Origin: Micromonospora yangpuensis
GTDB taxonomy: Bacteria > Actinomycetota > Actinomycetes > Mycobacteriales > Micromonosporaceae
Assembly (NCBI RefSeq): GCF_900091615.1
Contig: NZ_FMIA01000002.1
Coordinates: 1,922,001 to 1,986,000, forward strand
Length of the DNA stretch: 64,000 nucleotides
Reading direction: 5' to 3'
In this document: piece after piece, positions 1-10,000 of the stretch
Layout of the letters: every line of letters begins with the position of its first letter
Position numbering within the stretch: position 1 is the stretch's first letter
Notes under the pieces: model-generated
What the model was told of the DNA's origin: nothing
What the model saw: the letters and a program-made list of their open reading frames with translations, nothing else
Database searches by the model: none
Translations under genes and position numbers: made by a program

Positions 1-270
1 TGGCCCCAGTTCGTGCCGTTCCTGGACTACAACCACGAGGTCCGCAAAGTCCTCTACACCACCAACATCATCGAGTCCCTGAACGCCCGGTTCCGGCAGG
101 CCGCCCGCCGCCGCGGGCATTTCCCGACCGAGCAGGCCGCGATGAAGGTCCTCTACCTCGTCGTCCAGCAGAAACGCCGGGGCGGCGGGAGTATCACCGG
201 CCGGGTCTACGGTTGGGCCAAGGCCCTCAACGCCCTGATCCTGGCCTACAGCGACCGGATCACCATCTAA
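1..270 (+). CDS. IS256-family transposase, C-terminal part only (cut by window edge)
   Basis: The open frame runs in from the left edge and ends with TAA at 268-270, leaving about 89 residues. The segment TTNIIESLNARFRQ, followed by a basic RRRGHFPT stretch and a leucine-rich KVLYLVVQ helix, is the hallmark C-terminus of IS256/Mutator-type DDE transposases, where the last catalytic Glu region and the terminal helices lie. The DDE residues upstream are outside the window, so completeness cannot be judged. The right end of the element should lie within roughly the next 60 bases. The gene sits next to a polymorphic-toxin locus, as mobile elements often do. The family assignment is secure; activity is unknown. 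Confidence 0.88.
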   Translation, partial: WPQFVPFLDYNHEVRKVLYTTNIIESLNARFRQAARRRGHFPTEQAAMKVLYLVVQQKRRGGGSITGRVYGWAKALNALILAYSDRITI

Positions 271-327
271 CAACCTCGATCACACCACAGGCCCAAACAC
301 GGAAATCGCCACACTCCCGACGCGACG

Positions 328-353
328 GGCCCGAGCAGGAATCTGCTCGGGCC
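328..353. terminator. Hairpin between transposase and the opposing secreted-protein gene
   Basis: An 11-bp perfect stem (GGCCCGAGCAG paired with CTGCTCGGGCC) closes on a GAAT tetraloop. It lies between the transposase stop at 270 and the stop at 377 of the gene on the other strand, so it can serve both converging transcripts. No long U tract follows on either side, as is common for actinobacterial terminators. Confidence 0.6.
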
Positions 354-376
354 AGTTCGTTCGCCGATGGGTACGG

Positions 377-3300
377 TCAGCCGAAGGACTTCATGCCGCT
401 CCAGTCCGAGCCCAGTACGACCTTCACTGCGGCACCCGTGCTGGTACGGGAGGGGTAGTAGAGCCGGATCTGGCCGTCGGTACCGGAGCGGGTCCAGAAG
501 TCGGGCACTCCGTCCCCGCTGACGTCCGGGATGGTGATCAGTGCGCTGATGTTCGCCTCCGACCATCCGGTGCCGTAGGAGACGTCGCCGTCGCGGGAGG
601 CGGCGGCCTGCTTGAGGGAGTTGAGGTCAACGCTGCCGGGGACCGGGCCCGGCCGGCCGTGGCGGACGTACATGTTGCCGTTGTCCAGGTTGCGCCAGAG
701 GAGGTCCGGGGTGCCGTCCTGGTCGATGTCGGCGACGTTTGCGGCGTCCCGGCGGGCCCAGGCGGTGCCCTCCATCAGGGTGGCCTCCTGGAAGCTGGCG
801 CCGGTGTAGCCGGAGAGGGCCCACAGGGCGGTGCCGGCCCGGACGAACAGGTCCGGCAGGGTGTCGCCGGTGACGTCACCGACTGCCTTGAGCTGGGTCC
901 AGGTCGCCGGGTCCGGTGCGTTGGCAGGCAGCAGGACCCGTAGCCGGCGGTCGACGTCGAAGCTGCCGTAGCCGTCGCCGGGGTAGAGCCAGAACCGGCC
1001 GTCGGGGGTACGGGCGAACAGGTCGGTGGAGCCGTCGCCCGGGTACGCGTCGGCATGCTTGGTGATCAGGGCGGCTTTGCCGGTGGCCGGGTCGTACCAG
1101 TGGCCGGACGGGTTCAGGGTGTTGTCCTTGGTGTACGAGGCGGCGAGCCAGGAGTAGATCTCGCCGCCCTCGTCGCCGACGTAGTTGCGCAGGTTGCCCT
1201 CGGGTGTCACCACGAACAGGTCGGGGATCTGGTCGCCGGTGGTGTCGCCGGGCTGGTCGGCGGTGTCCCTCGGTGGTACGTAGAAGGTGTAGTCGGTGCG
1301 CACGCTGCGGTTGCCGGCGGCGTCGTAGGCGTACACGTGCAGGGTGTTGGGGCCGGCGTGGCGTGGGCGGAGGCCGGTGACGGTGGCCTCGCCGCCCGAG
1401 GCGGGGACCGGCTCGCTGCCGATGCTCTCGAAGGAGTACGTGAAGCTGGTCGCGCCAGCGGCGGTGAAGCGGACCGTGCCGGTTCCGCCGAACTTCACCG
1501 TCGACCAGGTGGCCCCGTCAGGGGTGGCCTCCAGGAACTGTTCGCTGGAGACGTCCGGTGCCGGGGGTGCCGAGGCGTCGATGGTGAAGCGGCAGGGTTC
1601 GGTGCCGGGTGGGTAGTACGACGAGTTGGCGTTCGAGTGGTCCTCGGCCCGGACGTCCCAGGAGTAGGTGGCCTGGTCCACCAGGGAACTGGCCTGGATC
1701 GTCAGGGACGCCTTGCCGGTGCTGCTCGTGGTGACGAGGGTGCCGGCGGGCACCGTGGTGCCGGTGCGCCAAAACCGGAACCGCAGTCCCTTGAGGTTGC
1801 CGTCCTTGTCGGAGGCGGTCGCCGACAGGGTGATGGCGGTGCGGGCGATGGTGGCTCCGGCACCGGGGCCGGGTACGCAGGCACCACCGGGCGAGGTCCG
1901 GCCGTCCTTCGGCTCGGTCGGCGGGGTGTTGTAGACGACCTCCAGCTCGGCGCTGTTGGCCCGGAACTTGCGCCAGGTGAGGGTGTCGGACTCGCTGGTG
2001 GCACGCATGCCCAGGGTGATGCTGCCCCACCCCTTGCTGGCGGCGGCCCTGGCAGCGTCGAGGACGGTGAAGCTGGCGTAGTCCTTGTCGCAGTTCGAGG
2101 CGTAGCCGTGGGCGAAGGACCTGCGCTGTTGGAGGGTCTGCCACTCGGGTTGTTTGTTCCAGGTGGTGCTGGAGGAGATGGCCCCGGTCAGCCAGAGCTG
2201 CATCTCCCGGGCGGTGCAGGACCAGGAGTGGGTGTTCTCGACCCGGAAGGTGGCCTCGCTGACCGTGGCACCCTTGATTCGGCTGTCGAAGTTCATCCGC
2301 CAGAAGGAACGAGTCAACAGCGGGGTGTCGCTCTCGTAGCCGACCCGGGCGACCGAGGTGCCGGAGTTGAAGTTGGTGCTGTAGAAGGTGTTCGTGTTGG
2401 GGTGCTGTTTCAGGATGGTGGCCCAGGACTGCAGCCCGCTCTTGAGGGTCGGGTCCAGGAAGACGGGGAAGGTCGTCTCGGCGTCGGTGAGCAGTCCGGT
2501 GGCGGCGGCGTCGAGGTGCAGGCGGGCCTCGCCGGTGCCGTCGCCGTCGAGGCGGGTGGTCATCGGTGCCTGGCGGGCACCGGGCTCGGCCCCGGTGAGC
2601 CCGGAGAGCTGTAGCACGTCGGCGGGGGTGGCCACGGAGGTTCGCGGCGGCACCTCGGGGGAGGAGGGTTCCCGGCCGGCGGAGTCCCAGGCGTAGGGGC
2701 TGGGGATCGAGCTGATCTCCTTGCCGCTGTCCGGGTCGAGGACCATGACCCCGTGGGTGGCCTGGTCACGCTGGAACACCGCGCTGGTGGAGCGCAGTCC
2801 GTAGGTCAGCGAGGCGACCGCGCCGGTGGTGGCGGGAGTGTTGTTCTTGACGATCAGCAGTTGTCCGAAGCCGCCCTCCTCGCGGGCGACGACGAGCAGG
2901 TCCACCCCGGGGTGTACCTCGGGGTAGAGGGCCCGGGGGCCGTCGAGCACCGGCGCCGGCAGGGGACCGGGCCACAGGTAGCTGACGGTGTGCTCGCCGA
3001 TCTGCACCTCGGCCAGGACCGTGTCGGCGGGCTCGGCGGCGGCCTCGGGCTCGGCTTCGGTGTGGGCGACCGGGAGCAGCCGCAGGGACTGGGTGGTGCC
3101 GCCGGGCTTTTTCCGGTTCCCGCCCGGTGCGGGGGTGCCGCCGGAGAAGCGGACCGGGGTGGGCGCGTTGACCGGGCGGATGTCGAGGCCGTCGGCGGTC
3201 TGCCCGGAGCGGGTCAGGGTGGTGTCGACCGCTGCCCACCCGCCGGTGTCGGTCTTCAGCCGCCGGGGCAACGCGGAGATGGTGGTCCGCAGCTGTCCAC

Positions 3301-3574
3301 TGGGCAGCGCCCAGGTCTGGGAGGTCTCCGTGGTCTCGGTCTCCACCACCACCTCCTGCCCGGTACGGCGGGCCTCGGCCATCGCGCTCGCATGGTCACG
3401 TTCGGCGACAGCCGGAGCTGCCGCGGTGGCCCGGTCCCGCCCGACCCGGGGGTCCTCGGGTCGCAGCCAGAACGGCAGCGCGGCGGCGAGCAGGGCGGCC
3501 AGCAGGAAGCCCATGGTGCACAGCAGCCGGGTGCGCGTACGCACGAAGGGTTCGATCAGGCGTGGCGCGGTCAC
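377..3574 (-). CDS. Secreted DNRLRE / FG-GAP repeat protein
   Basis: A 1065-residue exported protein. After a basic N-terminus (RTRTR) there is one hydrophobic segment, about residues 19-36 (FLLAALLAAALPFWL), that acts as signal peptide or anchor. Residues of about 380-550 resemble DNRLRE modules (FYSTNFNSGTSVARVGY, then SEATFRVENT). An Ig/fibronectin-like part follows. The last 270 residues carry about five FG-GAP/VCBS calcium-binding blades with D-x-[DN]-x-D-x-x-PDL loops (DTTGDQIPDLF, GDVTGDTLPDLF, ADIDQDGTPDLL, PDVSGDGVPDF), suggesting an incomplete beta-propeller. The GTG start at 3574 has GGGAG upstream. Such proteins commonly neighbour Rhs genes in actinomycetes. Here it is transcribed divergently from the Rhs gene, so a joint role at the cell surface is an inference. 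Confidence 0.8.
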   Translation of the reverse strand: MTAPRLIEPFVRTRTRLLCTMGFLLAALLAAALPFWLRPEDPRVGRDRATAAAPAVAERDHASAMAEARRTGQEVVVETETTETSQTWALPSGQLRTTISALPRRLKTDTGGWAAVDTTLTRSGQTADGLDIRPVNAPTPVRFSGGTPAPGGNRKKPGGTTQSLRLLPVAHTEAEPEAAAEPADTVLAEVQIGEHTVSYLWPGPLPAPVLDGPRALYPEVHPGVDLLVVAREEGGFGQLLIVKNNTPATTGAVASLTYGLRSTSAVFQRDQATHGVMVLDPDSGKEISSIPSPYAWDSAGREPSSPEVPPRTSVATPADVLQLSGLTGAEPGARQAPMTTRLDGDGTGEARLHLDAAATGLLTDAETTFPVFLDPTLKSGLQSWATILKQHPNTNTFYSTNFNSGTSVARVGYESDTPLLTRSFWRMNFDSRIKGATVSEATFRVENTHSWSCTAREMQLWLTGAISSSTTWNKQPEWQTLQQRRSFAHGYASNCDKDYASFTVLDAARAAASKGWGSITLGMRATSESDTLTWRKFRANSAELEVVYNTPPTEPKDGRTSPGGACVPGPGAGATIARTAITLSATASDKDGNLKGLRFRFWRTGTTVPAGTLVTTSSTGKASLTIQASSLVDQATYSWDVRAEDHSNANSSYYPPGTEPCRFTIDASAPPAPDVSSEQFLEATPDGATWSTVKFGGTGTVRFTAAGATSFTYSFESIGSEPVPASGGEATVTGLRPRHAGPNTLHVYAYDAAGNRSVRTDYTFYVPPRDTADQPGDTTGDQIPDLFVVTPEGNLRNYVGDEGGEIYSWLAASYTKDNTLNPSGHWYDPATGKAALITKHADAYPGDGSTDLFARTPDGRFWLYPGDGYGSFDVDRRLRVLLPANAPDPATWTQLKAVGDVTGDTLPDLFVRAGTALWALSGYTGASFQEATLMEGTAWARRDAANVADIDQDGTPDLLWRNLDNGNMYVRHGRPGPVPGSVDLNSLKQAAASRDGDVSYGTGWSEANISALITIPDVSGDGVPDFWTRSGTDGQIRLYYPSRTSTGAAVKVVLGSDWSGMKSFG

Positions 3575-4022
3575 GGCGGTCTACTCCCGTGGGGGCCGGC
3601 GGACAGGGATGGCAACGACGGACAGCCCATCCGGCGGGGGCCGTGGGGGCAGGACGCGGGGCACACGATCGCACGCCACCGATCGATCGCGTTAGCGTCG
3701 CCAGGTTTACCTTTTCGTGATCATCACGCAGTGGTGATCGACGGTTACGCCCGCGAGATCGAGCTTTTGCGCCATTTGTCGCAGGTCAGCTAAGGGAAGA
3801 ATCTCCACAAGTCCACTGTGGGAGAAAGTTCCGGCACGCGAGGTTGAGCCGTGATTTGCCGGTGACAGAGGTCACTGCCGCGAGGTCGACATCACTGAAG
3901 GTGACCTTGAGTTGCTGCCCGTGTTGGTCGACAGTGCTCAGACGCATGCCGTGCCCGGCGTGTGCTCTCGCGGCCCTGCCGCGGGTCTCCTTTCGTCTGC
4001 ACGCCTGGGTGGGAGTCGACGT
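3575..4022. promoter_or_regulatory. Divergent control region between DNRLRE and Rhs genes
   Basis: This 448-base region has no convincing gene and carries the start regions of two divergent genes. It holds a perfect 13-base inverted repeat CGTGATCATCACG at 3716-3728, then ATCAC/GTGAT halves spanning 3723-3738, and further GTGAC-type repeats at 3862-3875 (GTGAC-agag-GTCAC) and 3898-3908 (AAGGTGACCTT). It is locally richer in A and T (around 3705-3740) than the neighbouring genes. A regulator binding these repeats is plausible. No clear -35/-10 pair can be assigned. Confidence 0.4.
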
Positions 4023-7000
4023 ATGCCTGGAACCGGTTTGCTGCTCCGACGGCGGCCCGGCCGACCCGACCCGGCGACCACGAGCCGGCTGCCCTGGTCC
4101 CGCACCCGCACGGCCATCGCCCTGGCGCTCTCGACCACCCTGCTGGTCACGCTGGTGCCGGCCGAGGCGTGGGCGGTGCCCGGCCCCGGGATGAGCCGCA
4201 CCGGGATGCCTGTCGAGTTGCCGGAGATCCCGACCATGGTGCACGTCGACCGGGACGAGGAGGCCGACAGCGGGTTGGCCACCGCGGCCGAGGTGCCGGT
4301 GGTGCCGTACGAGCCGGAGGCCGTCGAACCCTGGCAGGCCGACAGCGGCGCGGTCGACCTGACCGGGGCCGCTCCCGGCGTACCCCTGCCGGTGGAGGAC
4401 CTGCCGGTCGCCCTGGGGGTGCCGGCGGGCGGTGACCCGGCCGACCTCGTCGGCACCTGGACGGTCGACCTGGCCGCACCGGAGGCCTCCCAGGCCGCCG
4501 GGGTGTCCGGTCTGATCATGAAGCTGACCCCGCCGGCCACCGCCGACCCGGCCGCCGAGGTGGCGCTCACCGTCGACTACACGCCCTTCGCCGACCTGTA
4601 CGGCCCGCAGGCCGCCGACCGGTTCGGCCTGATGCTGCTGCCCGACTGCGTCTTCGACGACCCCGACGGCGGTGACTGCGCCGCCGACCCGGGTGGGGCG
4701 GCCCCGCTGCGGGTGTCTCCCTTCCAGGTACCCGGCCAGGACACCGAGCCGGCCATCTCCAGCGAGGTGGAGCTGGTCCCCGCCGACGAGGCACCCACCA
4801 CCGCCGGGGACGACGAGCCGACCCGGCGGATCGTCAACGGCCGCGTCTCGGTCGCCTCCCTGCTCACCGGTGCGGGTGGCCCCGCCGCCCGCGCCGCCAA
4901 CCCCACCGGTTCGGGAGTGGTCGGGGTGCTGGACACCGGGGCCTCGGCCGCCGGTGACTTCACCGCCACCCCGATGCTCTCCTCCGGCTCCTGGGCCGCC
5001 GGTGCCTCCTCCGGCGCCTTCACCTACGGGTACCAGGTGCAGGTGCCCGAGGCGGCCGGCGGTCTCCAGCCGAAGATCAACCTGGGGTACTCCTCCCAGT
5101 CGGTCGACGGGCGTACCTCGGCCACCAACAACCAGGCCTCCTGGATCGGCGACGGTTGGGACTACAGCGCGGGGGCGATCACCCGCAGCTACGCCAACTG
5201 CACCCAGGACTCCAAGAAGGCCGGGGCGAACAACGCCACCCACCGCACCGGCGACTTCTGCTGGGGCTCGAACAACGCCACCCTCTCCCTCGGCGGTGCC
5301 ACCACCGAGCTGGTCTGGGACGCCGACGAGGAGACCTGGCTCACCGCCAACGGTGACGGCTCCAAGGTGGAGCTGGTCAAGGACACCGGCAAGGCCAACG
5401 GGGACGCCGACGGCGAGTACTGGGTGGTCACCACCCGCGACGGCACGCGGCACCACTTCGGCCTGCACCGGCTGCCCGGCTGGACCTCCGGTGACCCGGT
5501 CACCGACTCGGTGCTCACCGTCCCGGTGTACGGCAACCACGCCGGTGAGCCCTGCTACCAGGCGGGCAACTGGAAGGACTCCGGCTGCACCCAGGCCTGG
5601 CGGTGGTCGCTGGACTACGTCGAGGACATCCACGGCAACGCCATGAGCCTGTGGTGGACCAAGGAGACCAACCACTACGCCCGCAACTTCAACTTCAAGG
5701 ACCCCGTCCGGTACGACCGCGGCGGCTACCTCAACCGCATCGACTACGGCCAGCGGCGCAGCACCCTCTTCTCCGCCGCACCGCTGTCCCAGGTCACCTT
5801 CTCCGTCGACGAGCGCTGCTACGCCGAAGGGTCCCTCACCTGCACCGAGGCCAACTTCACCAGCACCCAACCCGCCAAGTACCGCATCTGGTACGACACC
5901 CCGGCCGACCTGCGCTGCGCCGCCGGCCAGAAGTGCTGGAACGCCTCGCCGTCCTTCTTCACCCGCAAGCGCCTCGACCGGATCACCACCTGGACGCAGC
6001 GGCAGCCCGGCAACACCGCCCGACAGGTCGTCGACGAGTACCAGCTCAAGCAGGCCTTCCCGATCCTGCGCACCGGCCCCAACACCGCCCTCTGGCTGGA
6101 GTCGATCACCCGTACCGGCTACGGACGCGACGGCGGCACCGACAGGATCAGCCTCAACCCGGTTCGGTTCGAGTCCAACACCGAGGACATGCCGAACCGG
6201 GTCAGGAAGGACAACCGGCCCGGCTTCTCCCGGCTGCGCATCGCCCGCGTCATCAACGAGTACGGCGGCGAGACCGTCGTCACCTATCGGCAGCCCACCG
6301 GCGGCTGCGCCACCGGCACCGGTCTGCCCGGCAAGTCCGACACGGCCGCCCTCAAGTCCAACAACCGGCTCTGCTACCCGGCATTCTGGCACCCCGACCC
6401 CTCCGCCGAAGAGATCGACTGGTTCCACAAGTACGTCGTGGAGAGCGTCGAGGAACTGCCCGTGATCGAAGGCCCGGCGGCCAACACCATCACCCGGTAC
6501 GCCTACGACGACCCGGGGTGGAAACTCGCCGAACAGGAGTTCACCAAGAAGTCCACCCGCACCTACTCCCAGTTCGCCGGCTTCGCCCAGGTCACCGTCC
6601 TGACCGGGGAGGACGACGAGCGTGACGGCAGCCGGCGGACCAAGGCGGTGGCCCGCTACTTCCGGGGCATGGGCGACACCGTCTCCGTGCCGGACGTGAC
6701 CGGCGCCGAGATCGCCAAGGACCGCGAGGCCTTCGCCGGCCGGATCGCCGAGGAGCTGACCTACCGCGAGGCCACCGACGCCGACACCGACTGGCTCACC
6801 CGCAGCGTCACCTACCCGGAGGCGCGGGAACTCGGCAGCCGCAACCGCGACGACGGGCTCAGCCCGCTGCGGGCCTGGCGGGTCACCGAACCCCGTACCC
6901 GGTCGTTCACCAGGTCCTCCGGTACCGGCGACGACACCCGCACGCTGCGGACCGTCGAGTCGAAGACGACCTACGAGACCACCTACGGCCTGCCCACCCT

Positions 7001-10000
7001 GATCGAGTCCCTGGGTGACACCGGCCGCACCGGTGACGAGTCCTGCACGTCGGTGCAGTACCTGCACCGCACCGACAAGCACCTGATCGGGCTGACCCAG
7101 CAACTGCGTACCAGCCCCACCACCTGCGCCGCCGCCGACTTCGACACCCTGAGCACCCTCGCCTCGGCCAGCCGGACCGGCTACGACGGCGCCGCGTACG
7201 GGACCGCCCTGGCCGCGAACACCCGGGGACTGGTCACCCAGACCTGGTCACTCAAGGGCGACGGGACCGGCTACCAGTCCGACGGCACCGTCGCCTTCGA
7301 CGCCCTCGCCCGGGTCACCGGACGTACCGACCCCGACGGCAGGACCTCCACCACCACGTACACCCCCGCCACCGGGCAGGCCTTCCAGGTCGAGGAACGC
7401 AACTCCCTCAACCACCGCCAGCTCCAGGAGATCGACCCGGGACGGGAGGTGGTGCTGCGCAGCACCGACCTCAACGACCTGGTGAGCGAGGCCCGCTTCG
7501 ACGCCCTCGGCCGCCTCGTCAAGGCCTGGGGACCCGGCCGGAGCACCACCGCCACCCCGGACTTCGAAGCCGGGTACGTCGTCGAGACCGGCAAGCCCTC
7601 GTACGTCGTCACCAAGAGCCGGGGACACGAGAACCGGATCGACACCTCGGTCACCATCTACGACGGACTCGGCCGGGAACGACAGACCCAGGAGGCAGCC
7701 ATCGGCGGCGGCCGGCTGATCACCGACACCTGGCACAACAGCTCGGGCGAGGTGTGGCGTACCCGCAACGCCTTCTACGCCGACGGCGCACCGAGCGGCA
7801 CCCTGTTCACCCCGGCCGCCGACACGGCAGTGCCCAACGCCACCCAGTACGCCTACGACGGCCTCGGCCGGGTCGTCGAGGAGATGCCGATCCACAACGG
7901 CGACGAGGTGCCGCTGCGGGCCACCCGGTACAGCTACGGCGCCGACCACTCCACGGTGATCAACCCGTCCGGGGCGGCCTCGTACCGGCTGTTCACCGAC
8001 GCCCTGGGCCGCACCACCCGGGTGGACACCTTCACCAACTCCGCCCGTACCGAGTTCACCTCGATGCGCTACGAACACGACTCCCGGGGCCAGTTGGCCA
8101 AGGCCACCCACTCGGCCGACCCCACCCGCCCCTGGACCTGGAGCTACGACCACCGAGGCCGGCTGGCCAGCGCCACCGACCCGGACAGCGGCACCACCAC
8201 CGTCGGCTACGACCACCGGGACCGGCAGACCACCTCCACCAACGCCCGGGGCGTCACCGTCTGGAACGGCTACGACGAACTGTCCCGCCCCACCCAGCAG
8301 CGCCTCGGCGGCAGCACCGGCACCCTGCTCGGCCAGTACACCTACGACACCGCCAGCCGCGGCAAGGGCCTACCGGCCACGGCGACCCGGTACACCGACG
8401 GCCTGCCGTACACCCAGTCCGTCGGCGGCTACACCGAGGACTACCAGCCGACCTCGACCACCCTGACCCTGCCCGCGTCGATCGCCTCCACCTGGGGCCT
8501 GGCCACCTCCTACCGGTACGACCACACCTACACCGACACCGGGCAGCCCGAATCGGTCACCCTTCCGCCGGTCGGGGCCCTGCCCAGCGAGAAGATCCTG
8601 GTCCGCTACACCGCCGACGGGTTGCCGCTGTCGGTCTCCGGCAAGGACTGGTACGGCGCGGAGACCGTCTACTCCCCGTACGGGCAGGTGCTGCGCTCCA
8701 CCCTCGGCGCCCAGCCGCACCGGGTCTGGACGATGGCCTCGTACGACGACGCCAGCGGCGCGCTCACCGACCAGCAGGTCTACCGGGAGAAGACGGGCGA
8801 CACCAGCCGGGTCGCCGGGAACCTCGTCTCGCACCGCTCCTACGGGTACGACAACGCCGGGAACGTCACCGCGATCCGGGAACGGGCCACCGGAATCCAC
8901 GAGCGGCAGTGCTTCACCTACGACGCGCTCGGCCAGGTGAAGAAGGCGTGGACCTCGGCCGACCAGGTCTCCTGCGCCGCCGGCCCGGCCGGCTCGGGTG
9001 GTACCCCCAACGTGGCCGCCGGCCCGGACGGCGCCGGTTACTGGCACGAGTACTCCTACGACCTGCTCGGCAACCGGACCACGCTGGTGGAGAAGGACCT
9101 CACCGGCGACACCACCAAGGACGCCACCTCCACCTACGCGTACGGTCGTACCGACGGCAGCCAGCCACGCACCCTGACCCGGGTCACCAAGGAGTACGTG
9201 ACCCCGGCCGGTGCGGAGATCACCGCCGCCGCGCAGCGCCTGTACGAGCTGACCGGCGAGACGAAGTCGGTCACCTCGGTCGACAACGGCGACGAGCAGA
9301 CCCTGACCTGGACGCATGACGGGCAGGTCGAGCGGATCACCGGCCAGGGCAGCAAGGGCAGGTCCCCGTACGTGGGTGTCGCCGGGAAGTGCCTGGACCT
9401 GACCGGCGGGCAGGCGGTCGCCGGGCAGCCGGTCCAGCTGTGGTCCTGCAACAACACCGCCGCGCAGAAGTGGACCTTCACTCCCGCCCCCGGTCAGCCG
9501 GACTCCGACGTCGGGGCCCTGACCATCTACGACGACTGGTGCCTGCAACCCGCCGGCAGCACCGCCGGATCGGTGGTGCAGTTGCAGAAGTGTGTCGGCG
9601 GAGTCGGGCAGCGGTGGGAACGTTCCTCCACCGGCCAGTTGAAACACCTCGCGTCCGGCTTGTGCCTGGCGGTGCAGGGCACGGCCACGGCCGACGGCAC
9701 CCCGACCGTCCTGACGGCCTGCGTGGGCGGGTCGGCCGCCCAGCGCTGGGAGGCGCAGCTCGACACCCGGCACATCTACGGCCCCGACGGCAGTCGGCTA
9801 CTGACCATCAAGGGCCGGCAGGCCACCCTCGACCTCGGTGAAGCCCAGGTCACCACCCAGACCGGCGGGACGCTGGTCACCACCCACCGCTCCTACTCGG
9901 CCCCCGGCGGCAGCGTCCTGCGCTACGCCCACGGCACCAACCCCTCCGCCCTGGCCGCCATCGCCAGCGACCACCAGGGCAGCCCCTACGCCGAAGTCGT

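Noticed and set aside
3786..7103. Very long open frame on the minus strand opposite the Rhs gene
   Set aside because: Its translation is a monotonous Gly/Val/Arg-rich chain without domains, while the plus strand gives a full Rhs protein. Such frames arise from high-GC third positions. The same applies to long antisense frames at 21983-25588, 35463-40670, 52321-54615 and 58465-61230.
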